24,532 nt of DNA. It comes from Candidatus Omnitrophota bacterium. GTDB lineage: Bacteria; Omnitrophota; Gorgyraeia; Tantalellales; Tantalellaceae. The DNA lies in NCBI GenBank assembly GCA_030617085.1, contig JAUWWB010000001.1, positions 1-24,532 of the forward strand. The letters run 5' to 3'. The notes below the pieces were generated by a model, which was not told where the DNA came from, did not search any database, and saw nothing but the letters and a program-made list of their open reading frames with translations. Made by a program: the position numbers and the translations under genes. Below, piece after piece: positions 7,577 through 14,907 of the stretch (the first letter of the stretch is position 1; the number at the start of each line of letters is the position of its first letter).

Positions 7577-8548
7577 CTTAATCGCCCCCGGCAGTGCCTG
7601 GGCTACGAGCTTCGGGTTGACGTTGCCTGCCAGGGCGAGTTTCATGTTTATGAGGCGCTCTACCGTGCCGTATATCTTCTCTATCGAATATTCACTGAAA
7701 AACCGGTACATGTCGGTACCCACGATCCCTTTATCCAGGGCCATTTCCGCCAGGCCTTCTTTCCCCAGGGCCACATCGCGGAAAAACATGATCAGCATTT
7801 CAAGGTCTTCAATAAGCCGGTCCCTGCTTTCGGTGTCCCAGTTCATGCAGGACGAGTTCTTCTCCCTCCCGATATCCCCGGCCAGGGCCATGAGCTCGTC
7901 TTTCCGCTCCTCGACGCCCGCTTCGATCATCTCCAGGGCCCTGCCCGGCGAACCCTGGGAAAAGCGCGCGAGAAAATACGCGCTCTCCTCCCCGGCACCG
8001 GATCTCTCCATGATGATATCCCTGACGCAGCACGCGGGGAGGGCGTGGAACCTCACTTCCGCGCACCGGGAGATCACGGTCGGCAGCAGCAACTCCTTTT
8101 TGTTCGTAATAAGTATCAGCAAAGAGCAACCCGGAGGTTCCTCCAGCACCTTCAAAAGAGCGTTGGACGCCTGGGGCGTCATCATGTGGGCGTCCTCTAT
8201 CACGCACGCGCTGACAGGCGCTTCGTAAGGTTTCAGGCCCAATACGTCTTTTACCTTCCTTATTTCCTCGATCCTTACGGCCCTGTTCTTTTCCGGCTTG
8301 ATCCAGGTAAGGTCCGGATGTTCAAGCGCGCTTACCCTCCGGCAGGCAGGGCACCGCCCGCATGCCGCGCCGCTGGAGCTCCTCCCGGGGCAGACAAGCT
8401 CCATGACAAACGCTTTCGCGCAAAGGGCGCGCCCCACCCCTACGGGGCCCGAAAAAAGATAACTGCCGGCTATCCTCCCGGAAGACAGGCTGTTGGAAAG
8501 ATACCGGACGGCGTTACTCTGACCCTTTATATCGCTCAATAAGACCAT
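7574..8548 (-). CDS. holB: DNA polymerase III delta' subunit
   Basis: A 324-residue AAA+ clamp-loader subunit. It has the delta'/tau-type N terminus (IKGQSNAVRYL), a zinc module Cys53-x9-Cys63-x2-Cys66-x2-Cys69, the QASNALLKVLEEPP segment (126-139) and the SRC arginine-finger motif (160-162). The phosphate loop reads GPVGVGRA (34-41): the Walker A lysine is replaced by arginine. This fits a delta' subunit that does not itself hydrolyse ATP and argues against DnaX. I chose the ATG at 8548 because AAGGAG lies upstream with good spacing; the frame extends to 8590 without support. The gene overlaps the end of tmk by 35 bases, indicating tight coupling. The order tmk-holB-ricT is widely conserved. 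Confidence 0.91.
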   Translation of the reverse strand: MVLLSDIKGQSNAVRYLSNSLSSGRIAGSYLFSGPVGVGRALCAKAFVMELVCPGRSSSGAACGRCPACRRVSALEHPDLTWIKPEKNRAVRIEEIRKVKDVLGLKPYEAPVSACVIEDAHMMTPQASNALLKVLEEPPGCSLLILITNKKELLLPTVISRCAEVRFHALPACCVRDIIMERSGAGEESAYFLARFSQGSPGRALEMIEAGVEERKDELMALAGDIGREKNSSCMNWDTESRDRLIEDLEMLIMFFRDVALGKEGLAEMALDKGIVGTDMYRFFSEYSIEKIYGTVERLINMKLALAGNVNPKLVAQALPGAIK

Positions 8549-9167
8549 ATACCTGCTCCTTGACGAGACCGTAAGTCCCGTCCGGGTCATCGCCGACCTT
8601 TACGACCTTGATCCTGTCGGGGGACCTTTCCGCGAGAGCGAGATAACCCCGGCGGACTTTTTCATGAAAGTCCCTGCTCCTTTTCTCCATCCTGTCAGCC
8701 GGATGCTCGGCCGCGGCCCGCGCGAGTCCCGTTTCCACATCCACGTCCAGCAGGATCGTGAGGTTCGGACAAAGTCCGCCGGTGGCCACCCGGTCCACCT
8801 TCTCTATAAGTCCCAGGTCCATTCCGAGCCCGTACCCCTGGTAAGCGAATGTGGCGGTATTGAAACGGTCGCATATGACGACTTTCCCCGTCTCGAGGGC
8901 CGGGATGATGACCTCTTCGACGTGCTGCGCCCTGTCGGCCTCAAAAAGAAAAAGTTCCGCCTGTTCATCGAGCCGGATGTCATCTTTTTGCAGGAGCATG
9001 TCCCTTATCCTGCGGCCGAGCGCCGTGCCGCCGGGCTCCGCCGTATGCAGGACATCATACCCGTCGGATAAGAGGTCATCGACCAGCCGGCGCGACTGCG
9101 TGCTCTTTCCGCTTCCTTCGGGCCCTTCAAGCGTTATGAAGAGGGCCCTCCTCAGGTTTTTCGGCAT
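8514..9167 (-). CDS. tmk: Thymidylate kinase
   Basis: A 217-residue P-loop kinase that phosphorylates dTMP to dTDP for DNA synthesis. The sequence shows the phosphate loop GPEGSGKS (15-22), the Tmk-specific EPGGT (44-48), the DR motif with nearby YQG (Asp100, Arg101; 109-111) and a LID region with basic residues (about 150-175, ending RDFHEKVRRGY). The length is normal for the family. The ATG at 9167 has a strong GGAGGGG site located inside the end of cysS, which it overlaps by 16 bases. Downstream it overlaps holB by 35 bases. The three genes cysS, tmk and holB must therefore be one transcription unit. Confidence 0.95.
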   Translation of the reverse strand: MPKNLRRALFITLEGPEGSGKSTQSRRLVDDLLSDGYDVLHTAEPGGTALGRRIRDMLLQKDDIRLDEQAELFLFEADRAQHVEEVIIPALETGKVVICDRFNTATFAYQGYGLGMDLGLIEKVDRVATGGLCPNLTILLDVDVETGLARAAAEHPADRMEKRSRDFHEKVRRGYLALAERSPDRIKVVKVGDDPDGTYGLVKEQVYGLIERYKGSE

Positions 9168-10621
9168 ACCGGCCCCTCCGGCGTATCCTCAATAACCACG
9201 CCCTTTTCCATGAGCTCCCGGCGTATCCTGTCCGCGGCGGCGTAATCCTTTTTCTTCCTGGCGTCTTCCCTCAACGCGACCAGCCGCTCTATTTCCCCCG
9301 CGAGCCCCTCCTCGAGCTTGCCGGGGATGAGCGACAGGCCGAGGATATCCGCGAAGCCCGATATGCAATTTTTAACGGCAGTGGCCTGCCGCGCTTTTTC
9401 ATCCGGGGATAACCCCGGCCCGGACAAAAGATCGTTCCCGGCCCGGACGGCCTCGAACATGACAGACATCGCCGCGGGAGTGTTGAAATCGTCGTCCATC
9501 GCTTCGTCAAATCTTCCACGCAGGCTCGCCACGCCCCCGGGTTCTTTCCCGGCGCCGCCGGCGGGCGGGGCCGCGGCCCCGGCGAAGCCGTGGGCCATCC
9601 TGTCCACCTTATCGAAAAAGATCATGATCCTTTCCCTGGACCTGGCGGCATCCTGGATCCTCTCATCACTGTAGTTCATCGGACTGCGGTAGTGGCTGTT
9701 CAAAAAGGCTATCTTCAGCAGGTCCGGCTCCTTATACCTTTCCAGAAAGTCCGCGACCGTGATGTAATTGCCCAGGGATTTGGACATCTTTTCGCCGTTT
9801 ACGGTCAGCAGGCCGTTATGTACCCAGTAATTGGCGAAGGTCCTGCCCGTAGCCGCTTCCGCCTGGGCGATCTCGTTCTCGTGGTGGGGGAAGATAAGGT
9901 CCAGCCCGCCGCCGTGGATGTCAACCTGCGCGCCGAAAATGCGGGTGCTCATGACGGAACATTCTATATGCCACCCGGGCCGCCCATTTCCCCATGGACT
10001 TTCCCAGTAAGGCTCATGGGGTTTGGAGGCCTTCCATAAAGCAAAATCCAGCGGGTCACGCTTTTTCCTGTCGAGCTCGACGCGGGCGCCGGTGGCCATT
10101 TGCTCCCTATCCTGCCCGGACAGCTTTCCGTATTCCGCGAACTTTTCAACGCTGAAATAGACATCTCCGCCGGCAGCGTAAGCGTACCCCTTATTTACCA
10201 GCGTCTCTATGAACTCTATCATCTGCGGGATATTCTCAGTGGCTTTCGGCTCGGCGACCGGAGGGCGTATGCCCAGCATGTCCATTTTCGCGTGATAATC
10301 ATCAAGATAACGTTCCGCCACCTCGCCCACTTTTTGTTTCAGGCGGCCGGCGGATATCTCTTCACCGGCATCGGCGAGCTCGTCGGCGGCTTTCTTGATG
10401 ATCTTGTCGTCGACATCCGTCACGTTCCTCGCGAAGCAGACGTCGAACCCGGCGTGCTCGAAGTGCCTCCTGATAACGTCGAAGATATAAGCGCTGCGCG
10501 CGTGCCCGATATGCGGCACGTCATAAACAGTAGGCCCGCAGACATACATCGTCACCTTCCCCTCTTCCAGGGGCCTGAACTCTTCTTTCCGCCTCGTCAA
10601 CGTATTATACAACGTGATCAT
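9152..10621 (-). CDS. cysS: Cysteinyl-tRNA synthetase
   Basis: A class I synthetase of 489 residues that charges tRNA-Cys. Signatures include YVCGPTVYD with zinc ligand Cys28, the HIGH motif at 37-40 (PHIGHARS), the second ligand in WHIECSVMS (Cys221), the HGGGLDLIFPHHENE segment (236-250, ligands His246 and Glu250) and KMSKS (278-282). The C-terminal region carries the expected anticodon-binding helices, with an Ala/Gly/Pro-rich stretch near residues 342-352 that looks like a flexible linker. The ATG at 10621 begins the canonical MITLYNTLTRRKEEF. It follows ispF by only 14 bases, matching the ispF...cysS neighbourhood of Bacillota. Confidence 0.97.
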   Translation of the reverse strand: MITLYNTLTRRKEEFRPLEEGKVTMYVCGPTVYDVPHIGHARSAYIFDVIRRHFEHAGFDVCFARNVTDVDDKIIKKAADELADAGEEISAGRLKQKVGEVAERYLDDYHAKMDMLGIRPPVAEPKATENIPQMIEFIETLVNKGYAYAAGGDVYFSVEKFAEYGKLSGQDREQMATGARVELDRKKRDPLDFALWKASKPHEPYWESPWGNGRPGWHIECSVMSTRIFGAQVDIHGGGLDLIFPHHENEIAQAEAATGRTFANYWVHNGLLTVNGEKMSKSLGNYITVADFLERYKEPDLLKIAFLNSHYRSPMNYSDERIQDAARSRERIMIFFDKVDRMAHGFAGAAAPPAGGAGKEPGGVASLRGRFDEAMDDDFNTPAAMSVMFEAVRAGNDLLSGPGLSPDEKARQATAVKNCISGFADILGLSLIPGKLEEGLAGEIERLVALREDARKKKDYAAADRIRRELMEKGVVIEDTPEGPVCRKT

Positions 10622-10635
10622 AAAACTCTACCCGC

Positions 10636-10649
10636 TCACTGTTCACTGT
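10636..10649 (-). repeat. Heptamer pair at the ispF stop
   Basis: Two exact copies of TCACTGT on the plus strand (10636-10642 and 10643-10649), which read ACAGTGA twice on the coding strand. They encode the last residues of IspF, and the final TGA is its stop codon. Short, but it follows the same rule as the longer heptamer arrays: the stop triplet belongs to the unit. Confidence 0.55.
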
Positions 10650-11118
10650 TTCCTTTCAGCAACGCCACCGCGTAAGCCGCCACGGCCTTGCCTTCTCCGA
10701 TGACGCCGAGCTTCTCGGCGGTTTTTCCTTTTATGTTCACGGCGTTCGCGGAGACTTTGAGCGTATTGCTGATCACGCGGGTCATCTCTTCGCGGTACGG
10801 GCCTATCTTCGGCTCCTCCGCGACGACAACGCAGTCCAGGTTACTAACGCCGAACCCTTCGCCATCCATCAGCTCCCCCACGTCCCGCAAAAGTTCCACA
10901 CTGCGGATATCCTTATATTTGGGGTCGATGTCGGGAAACCTCATTCCTATATCCCCCTTGCCGAGAGCCCCCAGTATCGCGTCACAAACCGCATGAAGAA
11001 GCACATCCCCGTCAGAGTGCCCCACCGGTCCCCTCGGAAAAGGAATGCTGACACCCCCCAGGACCATCGGCCGCCCTTCAGCCAGCCTGTGTATATCGTA
11101 GCCCATGCCTATCTTCAT
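10636..11118 (-). CDS. ispF: 2-C-methyl-D-erythritol 2,4-cyclodiphosphate synthase
   Basis: A 160-residue MEP-pathway enzyme that cyclises CDP-methylerythritol 2-phosphate, releasing CMP, on the way to isoprenoids. The metal ligands Asp8 and His10 (GYDIHRL) and His42 are present, with the loop VGHSDGDVLLHAVCDAILGA (32-51). A C-terminal NIKGKTAEKLGVIGEGKAVAAYAV block (128-151) completes the family pattern. I chose the ATG at 11118 (MKIGMGYDIH); the frame extends to 11169 without homology. No clear Shine-Dalgarno sequence precedes it. The last codons encode NSEQ-stop from two copies of a 7-base repeat, so the C-terminal tail is repeat-derived. ispD, usually adjacent or fused, is absent from the window. 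Confidence 0.95.
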   Translation of the reverse strand: MKIGMGYDIHRLAEGRPMVLGGVSIPFPRGPVGHSDGDVLLHAVCDAILGALGKGDIGMRFPDIDPKYKDIRSVELLRDVGELMDGEGFGVSNLDCVVVAEEPKIGPYREEMTRVISNTLKVSANAVNIKGKTAEKLGVIGEGKAVAAYAVALLKGNSEQ

Positions 11119-11159
11119 AGTAAAGTTACTGTTCAAACAGCTCCGGGTTCGCAGGCAAA

Positions 11160-11181
11160 GGGCAGGCACAGGGGCCTGCCC
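11160..11181 (-). repeat. GC-rich hairpin, copy 3
   Basis: Third copy of the perfect 8-bp stem GGGCAGGC/GCCTGCCC (11160-11167 and 11174-11181) with the same 6-base loop as at 2373-2394 and 3526-3547. Here TTT rather than TTTT follows on the coding strand. It lies between the yacL-like gene and ispF, about 40 bases upstream of the ispF start. It may act as a weak terminator or attenuator, but the short U tract makes this uncertain; it could also simply be a dispersed repeat. Confidence 0.8.
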
Positions 11182-11191
11182 CTACATTTTT

Positions 11192-11219
11192 CTCCGAACT
11201 ACGAACTCCGAACTACGAA
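11192..11219 (-). repeat. Heptamer array at the yacL stop
   Basis: Four exact 7-base units alternate on the plus strand: CTCCGAA, CTACGAA, CTCCGAA, CTACGAA. On the coding strand this is TTCGTAG/TTCGGAG. The yacL-like stop codon is the TAG at 11213-11215, the edge of the last unit, and the remainder of that unit encodes the final serine residues of the protein. Confidence 0.8.
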
Positions 11220-12289
11220 CTGCCCCTCCCCGACTCCCGCCTCCTCTGTGGAGGCCTCTGCCTCTTCTGCTCGGGCTTTTCCGCGAGGCTGGCGAATATC
11301 ATCTTGCCGGCCGAAGTCTGGAGGACGCTCGTAACGGAAACGTTCACGTTCTTGCCGATAAGCTTCCTCGCGTCATCCACGACGATCATGGTCCCGTCGT
11401 CCAGGAAGGCGACACCCTGGTTCTTTTCCTTGCCTTCCTTCCTTATATGGACGTTTATCTGCTCCCCCGGAGAAAACACCGGGCGCAAGGCGTTGGCCAG
11501 ATCGTTGATGTTGAGGACCTTGACCCCTTCAAGCCTGGCGACCTTGTTAAGGTTGAAATCGTTGGTCAACACGTGGCAATCCAGAATCTTCGCCAGGCGG
11601 ATGATCTTGGCGTCCACACCTTTGATGCCGGGCAGCCTTTCATCGTGTATTATCACTTCCACCCCCTGGATCTCCTTGAGCCTGTCCAGCATGTCCAGGC
11701 CCCTGCGGCCCCTGCTGCGCTTCGCGTCGTCGGAGCTGTCCGCAACCTGGTGCAGCTCCTGCAGCACAAAGCGGGGGACCACGATCTTCCCTTCCAGAAA
11801 ACCCGCCTCGCATATACCGGCTATCCTGCCGTCTATGATCACGCTGGTGTCCATCAGGAACAGCTGGTCTCTACGATCCTCGCGCGCGAACCGGACATAC
11901 GGTATCACGAGATTGAACTCGTCCTTGCCCTTAATGGCTATCACCATGCCGAGATAGCAGAAAACAAGCGTGAATACTATCTGGAAAACGGAATAAAACA
12001 CCTCTTCCATGGGGATGAGCCTCACTATCAAGGTAACGACCCATGCCATGAAAAAGCCGAAGATCAGCCCGAAAACGGCCGCGGAGAGATTTCTCAGAGA
12101 TACGCGCCTCAAATGCGTTTCCGCGAGTATCAAGGCCGATCCCACAAAAAGCCCGACCCCGGCCCCCATCATCTCTCCCCGCCAGGGAAGACCTGCCAGA
12201 AGAGGTCCCAGATAATACTGGGATCCCAGGAAATACCCACAAACTACGCTCAGGGTCAGAAAAAAGACCCTTATCAGCCATACAGACAT
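11213..12289 (-). CDS. YacL-like membrane PIN/TRAM domain protein
   Basis: A 358-residue protein with four predicted membrane segments (about 5-22, 41-56, 68-90 and 99-119), then a PIN nuclease domain and a TRAM domain, the architecture of Bacillus YacL. PIN acidic residues are visible at Asp147 (LMDTSVIIDGR), Glu179 (VLQELH), Asp226 (GVDAKI) and Asp244 (LTNDFN). The TRAM part spans about 275-336. PIN domains are usually metal-dependent RNases and TRAM binds RNA, so a membrane-tethered ribonuclease is likely; the target is unknown. I prefer the ATG at 12289, with GGGAG eight bases upstream, over a GTG at 12298. In Bacillus yacL also precedes ispD-ispF. The C-terminal tail (GRGSS) is partly repeat-encoded. 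Confidence 0.9.
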   Translation of the reverse strand: MSVWLIRVFFLTLSVVCGYFLGSQYYLGPLLAGLPWRGEMMGAGVGLFVGSALILAETHLRRVSLRNLSAAVFGLIFGFFMAWVVTLIVRLIPMEEVFYSVFQIVFTLVFCYLGMVIAIKGKDEFNLVIPYVRFAREDRRDQLFLMDTSVIIDGRIAGICEAGFLEGKIVVPRFVLQELHQVADSSDDAKRSRGRRGLDMLDRLKEIQGVEVIIHDERLPGIKGVDAKIIRLAKILDCHVLTNDFNLNKVARLEGVKVLNINDLANALRPVFSPGEQINVHIRKEGKEKNQGVAFLDDGTMIVVDDARKLIGKNVNVSVTSVLQTSAGKMIFASLAEKPEQKRQRPPQRRRESGRGSS

Positions 12290-12324
12290 ACCGATCACTC
12301 CCTTTCCGTTAAGTTACCCTATTA

Positions 12325-12493
12325 GGTAATTCGATGGTAATTCGTAGTAATTCGTAGTAATTTATAGTAATTCTTTGTGCTTAATTACTCCGGGAAACAA
12401 TAAATTGCTCCTATATTAAATCTCCCGAACATATCACTTCAAGAAATTACAATAAATTACTATGAATTACAATGAATTACTATAAATTACTAC
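12325..12493. repeat. Decamer inverted-repeat element, copy 2
   Basis: The mlaD-yacL gap contains the most symmetric decamer element. The left arm has five GTAATT units starting at 12326, 12337, 12347, 12357 and 12367. The right arm has five inverted units whose AATTAC ends fall at 12450, 12460, 12470, 12480 and 12490. The unique loop between them is about 60 bases. A transcript could form a hairpin of roughly 50 imperfect base pairs. It lacks the shared core of copies 1 and 3. There is no gene in this 215-base gap. Confidence 0.85.
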
Positions 12494-12504
12494 CGGAGCC
12501 ACTA

Positions 12505-13242
12505 TCAGCGTGGCTCTATAACCGTGCCTCGTTTTTTCTCTTCCCCGGGCTTTTTCCTGCCGCCCGAAGGTTTGTGCAAAAGCTTCCACGGATGCGCCTT
12601 GATATCGCTTACAAAATCCTCCAGATCATAATAGATCTTATCTTCCACAAGGAGCTTTCCTATGGTCCCTTCTCCCCTGGTCAACCTCCCAAAAATGGTC
12701 TTCAGGTCGTCGTATAACGTGTCGTCTACAAGAAGTTTTCCGAGGGTCCCCTCGCCTTTTTGGACACGCTGCATAATCTCTGTCGTGGAGTCGACAAACT
12801 GACCCATCCTGTCCATCTGCAGGCCGACGTCCACGGGATTCTTACCGAGGAGAGCATCCCCGGGCGCAAGAAAATCCTTTTCCGTGCCGGGAGATATCTC
12901 AAGATACTGTTCCCCCAAAAGCCCCAGGGTGTTGATCCTGGCGACGGCATCCCTTTCGATCAGGAGATCGCCTTCGATCCACGCGTCCAGCCAGACGCGG
13001 TTCCTGCCGGCATCCTCGTCGTAATAGATCCCCATATCCCTGATCTCACCGACATAGACGCCTGCCAGGCGGACCGGCGCATTTTCAGTTATCCCGTTTA
13101 CATAATCGAATATCACCCTGATGCTGTATCCCTTTTTCAGCAAATAAAAATCGCCTATCGAGAAGACGATCAAAAACATCATGAATATGCCTATCCCCAC
13201 GAACAGACCCACTTTTAATTCCAGCTTCTCGTCCCTGAACAT
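12505..13242 (-). CDS. mlaD: MlaD-type MCE domain lipid transport protein
   Basis: A 245-residue membrane-anchored substrate-binding subunit of an MCE/Mla lipid transporter. One N-terminal membrane helix (about 11-29) is followed by a single MCE domain (about 38-118: RVIFDYVNGI..APVRLAGVYVGEI..LGLLGEQYLEI). A C-terminal region contains two near-identical repeats, GEGTLGKLLVDDTLYDDL (163-180) and GEGTIGKLLVEDKIYYDL (190-207), then a basic tail. MCE domains form hexameric rings that carry phospholipids between inner and outer membranes. I chose the ATG at 13242, which has an AAGGGGGGG site; a TTG at 13260 is less likely. It follows mlaF by 63 bases. No MlaC or MlaB partner is in the window. Confidence 0.92.
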   Translation of the reverse strand: MFRDEKLELKVGLFVGIGIFMMFLIVFSIGDFYLLKKGYSIRVIFDYVNGITENAPVRLAGVYVGEIRDMGIYYDEDAGRNRVWLDAWIEGDLLIERDAVARINTLGLLGEQYLEISPGTEKDFLAPGDALLGKNPVDVGLQMDRMGQFVDSTTEIMQRVQKGEGTLGKLLVDDTLYDDLKTIFGRLTRGEGTIGKLLVEDKIYYDLEDFVSDIKAHPWKLLHKPSGGRKKPGEEKKRGTVIEPR

Positions 13243-13305
13243 AATGCCCCCCCTTAGCAATTAACTCAGAAAAATGCCGACCGTACGGCGTCCCGGTCGC
13301 AATTC

Positions 13306-14067
13306 TTACGCCCCTGACCCCTCCTCATTGGTTATAGGCCCCCGCGCGCTGCCGCTTATGAACTGCCTCGTAATGGCGTTTTTGGAGTGCCTTATCTCCT
13401 CCGGGGTCCCTATGTCTACTATCCGTCTGTCGTGCAGCATGGCTATCCGGTCGGCGATCTTATAGGCGCTTGTCATGTCGTGCGTCACGGTTATGGAAGT
13501 GACGCTGAGCGTATCGTGCAGATGCCGTATGAGCCGGTTGATAACATCCCCCGTTATGGGATCGACGCCCGTGGTCGGTTCGTCGAACAGGATGACCTTG
13601 GGGGACATGCATATCGCCCTGGCCAGGGCCACTCTCTTTTTCATGCCGCCGGAAAGCGCCGCGGGCTTTTCATGCTCTATATCTTTCAGCCCCACCTTCG
13701 CGAGGCATTCGGCCACGCGCTGCCTTATCTCTTCCGCGGACATGTCCGTGTATTCGAAAAGCTGAAAGCCCACGTTCTCCAGCACGCTCAACGAATCAAA
13801 AAGCGCCGCCCCCTGGAAAAGCATGCCGAAGTCCATGCGCACCTTATCGAGATCCTTGATGCTGAGCATGGTGATGTCCGTCCCGTCGATCGCCACGCTG
13901 CCGGAATCCGGCCGCATCACCCCTATGATGTGTTTCAGCAAAACGCTTTTCCCGATCCCCGACCTGCCGATTATGACCATCGACTCGCCAGTATTGATCA
14001 TAAGGTTCAGGTCTTCCAGGACCACGTGGTCACCGAACGATTTGTATATGTTCTTAAGCTCGATCAT
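13306..14067 (-). CDS. mlaF: Mla lipid transporter ATP-binding protein
   Basis: A 253-residue ABC ATPase that powers the MlaE-MlaD lipid transporter on the cytoplasmic face. It shows Walker A GRSGIGKS (34-41), the Q-loop LFQGAALF (83-90), the signature LSGGMKKR (138-145), Walker B VILFDEP (158-164) with TTGVDP following, and the switch histidine His196 in TVTHDM. The GMKKRVALARA form of the signature and the GAALFDSLSVLENV segment are typical of the MlaF/TGD3 group and set it apart from LolD. The ATG at 14067 has a weak G-rich ribosome binding site. It follows mlaE by 27 bases. Confidence 0.94.
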   Translation of the reverse strand: MIELKNIYKSFGDHVVLEDLNLMINTGESMVIIGRSGIGKSVLLKHIIGVMRPDSGSVAIDGTDITMLSIKDLDKVRMDFGMLFQGAALFDSLSVLENVGFQLFEYTDMSAEEIRQRVAECLAKVGLKDIEHEKPAALSGGMKKRVALARAICMSPKVILFDEPTTGVDPITGDVINRLIRHLHDTLSVTSITVTHDMTSAYKIADRIAMLHDRRIVDIGTPEEIRHSKNAITRQFISGSARGPITNEEGSGA

Positions 14068-14094
14068 GGCTCGTCCCCGGGTATAAGGCGCATC

Positions 14095-14904
14095 CTATTC
14101 CACGGTAAAATAAAAAAGCGCCGTAAAAAAGCAGTCGGCGATTATGACCAGCATAAAGCTCTTAACGACGCTGGCGGTAGTCGCCCTGCCGACCCCTTCG
14201 GCCCCGCCCTGCGAGTTCATTCCTTCATAAGAGGCTATCAGGCATATGATCAACGCGAAGAAAAAGCTTTTTATCAGCCCCGTCATTACATCTTTGATAA
14301 CAAGCGGGTCAAACGTCATCTTGATGTACATGCCGTGCGTTATGTGCAGCTTGCCCACACCTATCAGGTATCCGCCGACTATCCCGCAGAAATCCCCGTA
14401 GATCGTCAAAAGCGGCACCATGATAAGCATCGCGAGAAATCTTGGCACCACCAGATACTGGACGGGGTTAACGGACAGGGTCTCCAGGGCCTCTATCTGC
14501 TCCGTGACCTTCATCGTCCCGAGTTCCGCGGTTATCGCCGCTCCGCACCGGCCGGCGATGATCAGAGCCACCAGCACCGGCCCCAGTTCGCGCGTGATAG
14601 AAAGCGCGACAAGCGACGCTATGTACATTTCAGCGGACACTTTCTGCATCTGGTACGCGCTTTGCAGCGCCAGGACTATGCCCGTAAAAAGCGTTATCAG
14701 GAACACGATCGGAAAGCTGGCGACGCCGATCTTGTTCATCTGTTCCAGGATCTGCCATTTCCGGAGAGGCGGACTGAAAAGCCAGAACACGGTCTGCGCG
14801 AAAAGCGTTACGAGCCCGCCGATGTAGGCAAAGAATCCTATCACCCGGCCTCTCACGCCGGAAAATATTTTTTCCGCGAATGTTCTGAACGGCCTCAACT
14901 CCAC
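14095..14904 (-). CDS. mlaE: Mla lipid transporter permease
   Basis: A 269-residue permease of the MlaE/YrbE family, the inner membrane channel on which MlaF and MlaD assemble. The conserved core RELGPVLVALIIAGRCGAA (105-123) is followed by ITAELGTMKVTEQIEAL (124-140), and GAEGVGRATTASVV (234-247) lies near the end. About five or six hydrophobic segments follow an amphipathic N terminus. The start is uncertain by two codons. The GTG at 14904 overlaps its own likely ribosome binding site (AGGGGG), and a TTG at 14898 has better spacing. The upstream AsmA-like gene ends 3 bases before, so the two are almost certainly co-translated. Confidence 0.93.
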   Translation of the reverse strand: MELRPFRTFAEKIFSGVRGRVIGFFAYIGGLVTLFAQTVFWLFSPPLRKWQILEQMNKIGVASFPIVFLITLFTGIVLALQSAYQMQKVSAEMYIASLVALSITRELGPVLVALIIAGRCGAAITAELGTMKVTEQIEALETLSVNPVQYLVVPRFLAMLIMVPLLTIYGDFCGIVGGYLIGVGKLHITHGMYIKMTFDPLVIKDVMTGLIKSFFFALIICLIASYEGMNSQGGAEGVGRATTASVVKSFMLVIIADCFFTALFYFTVE

Positions 14905-14907
14905 CCC

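Noticed and set aside
10622..10635. T-box leader before cysS
   Set aside because: Only 14 bases separate ispF and cysS, far too short for a T-box; likewise no leader space exists before ilvE.
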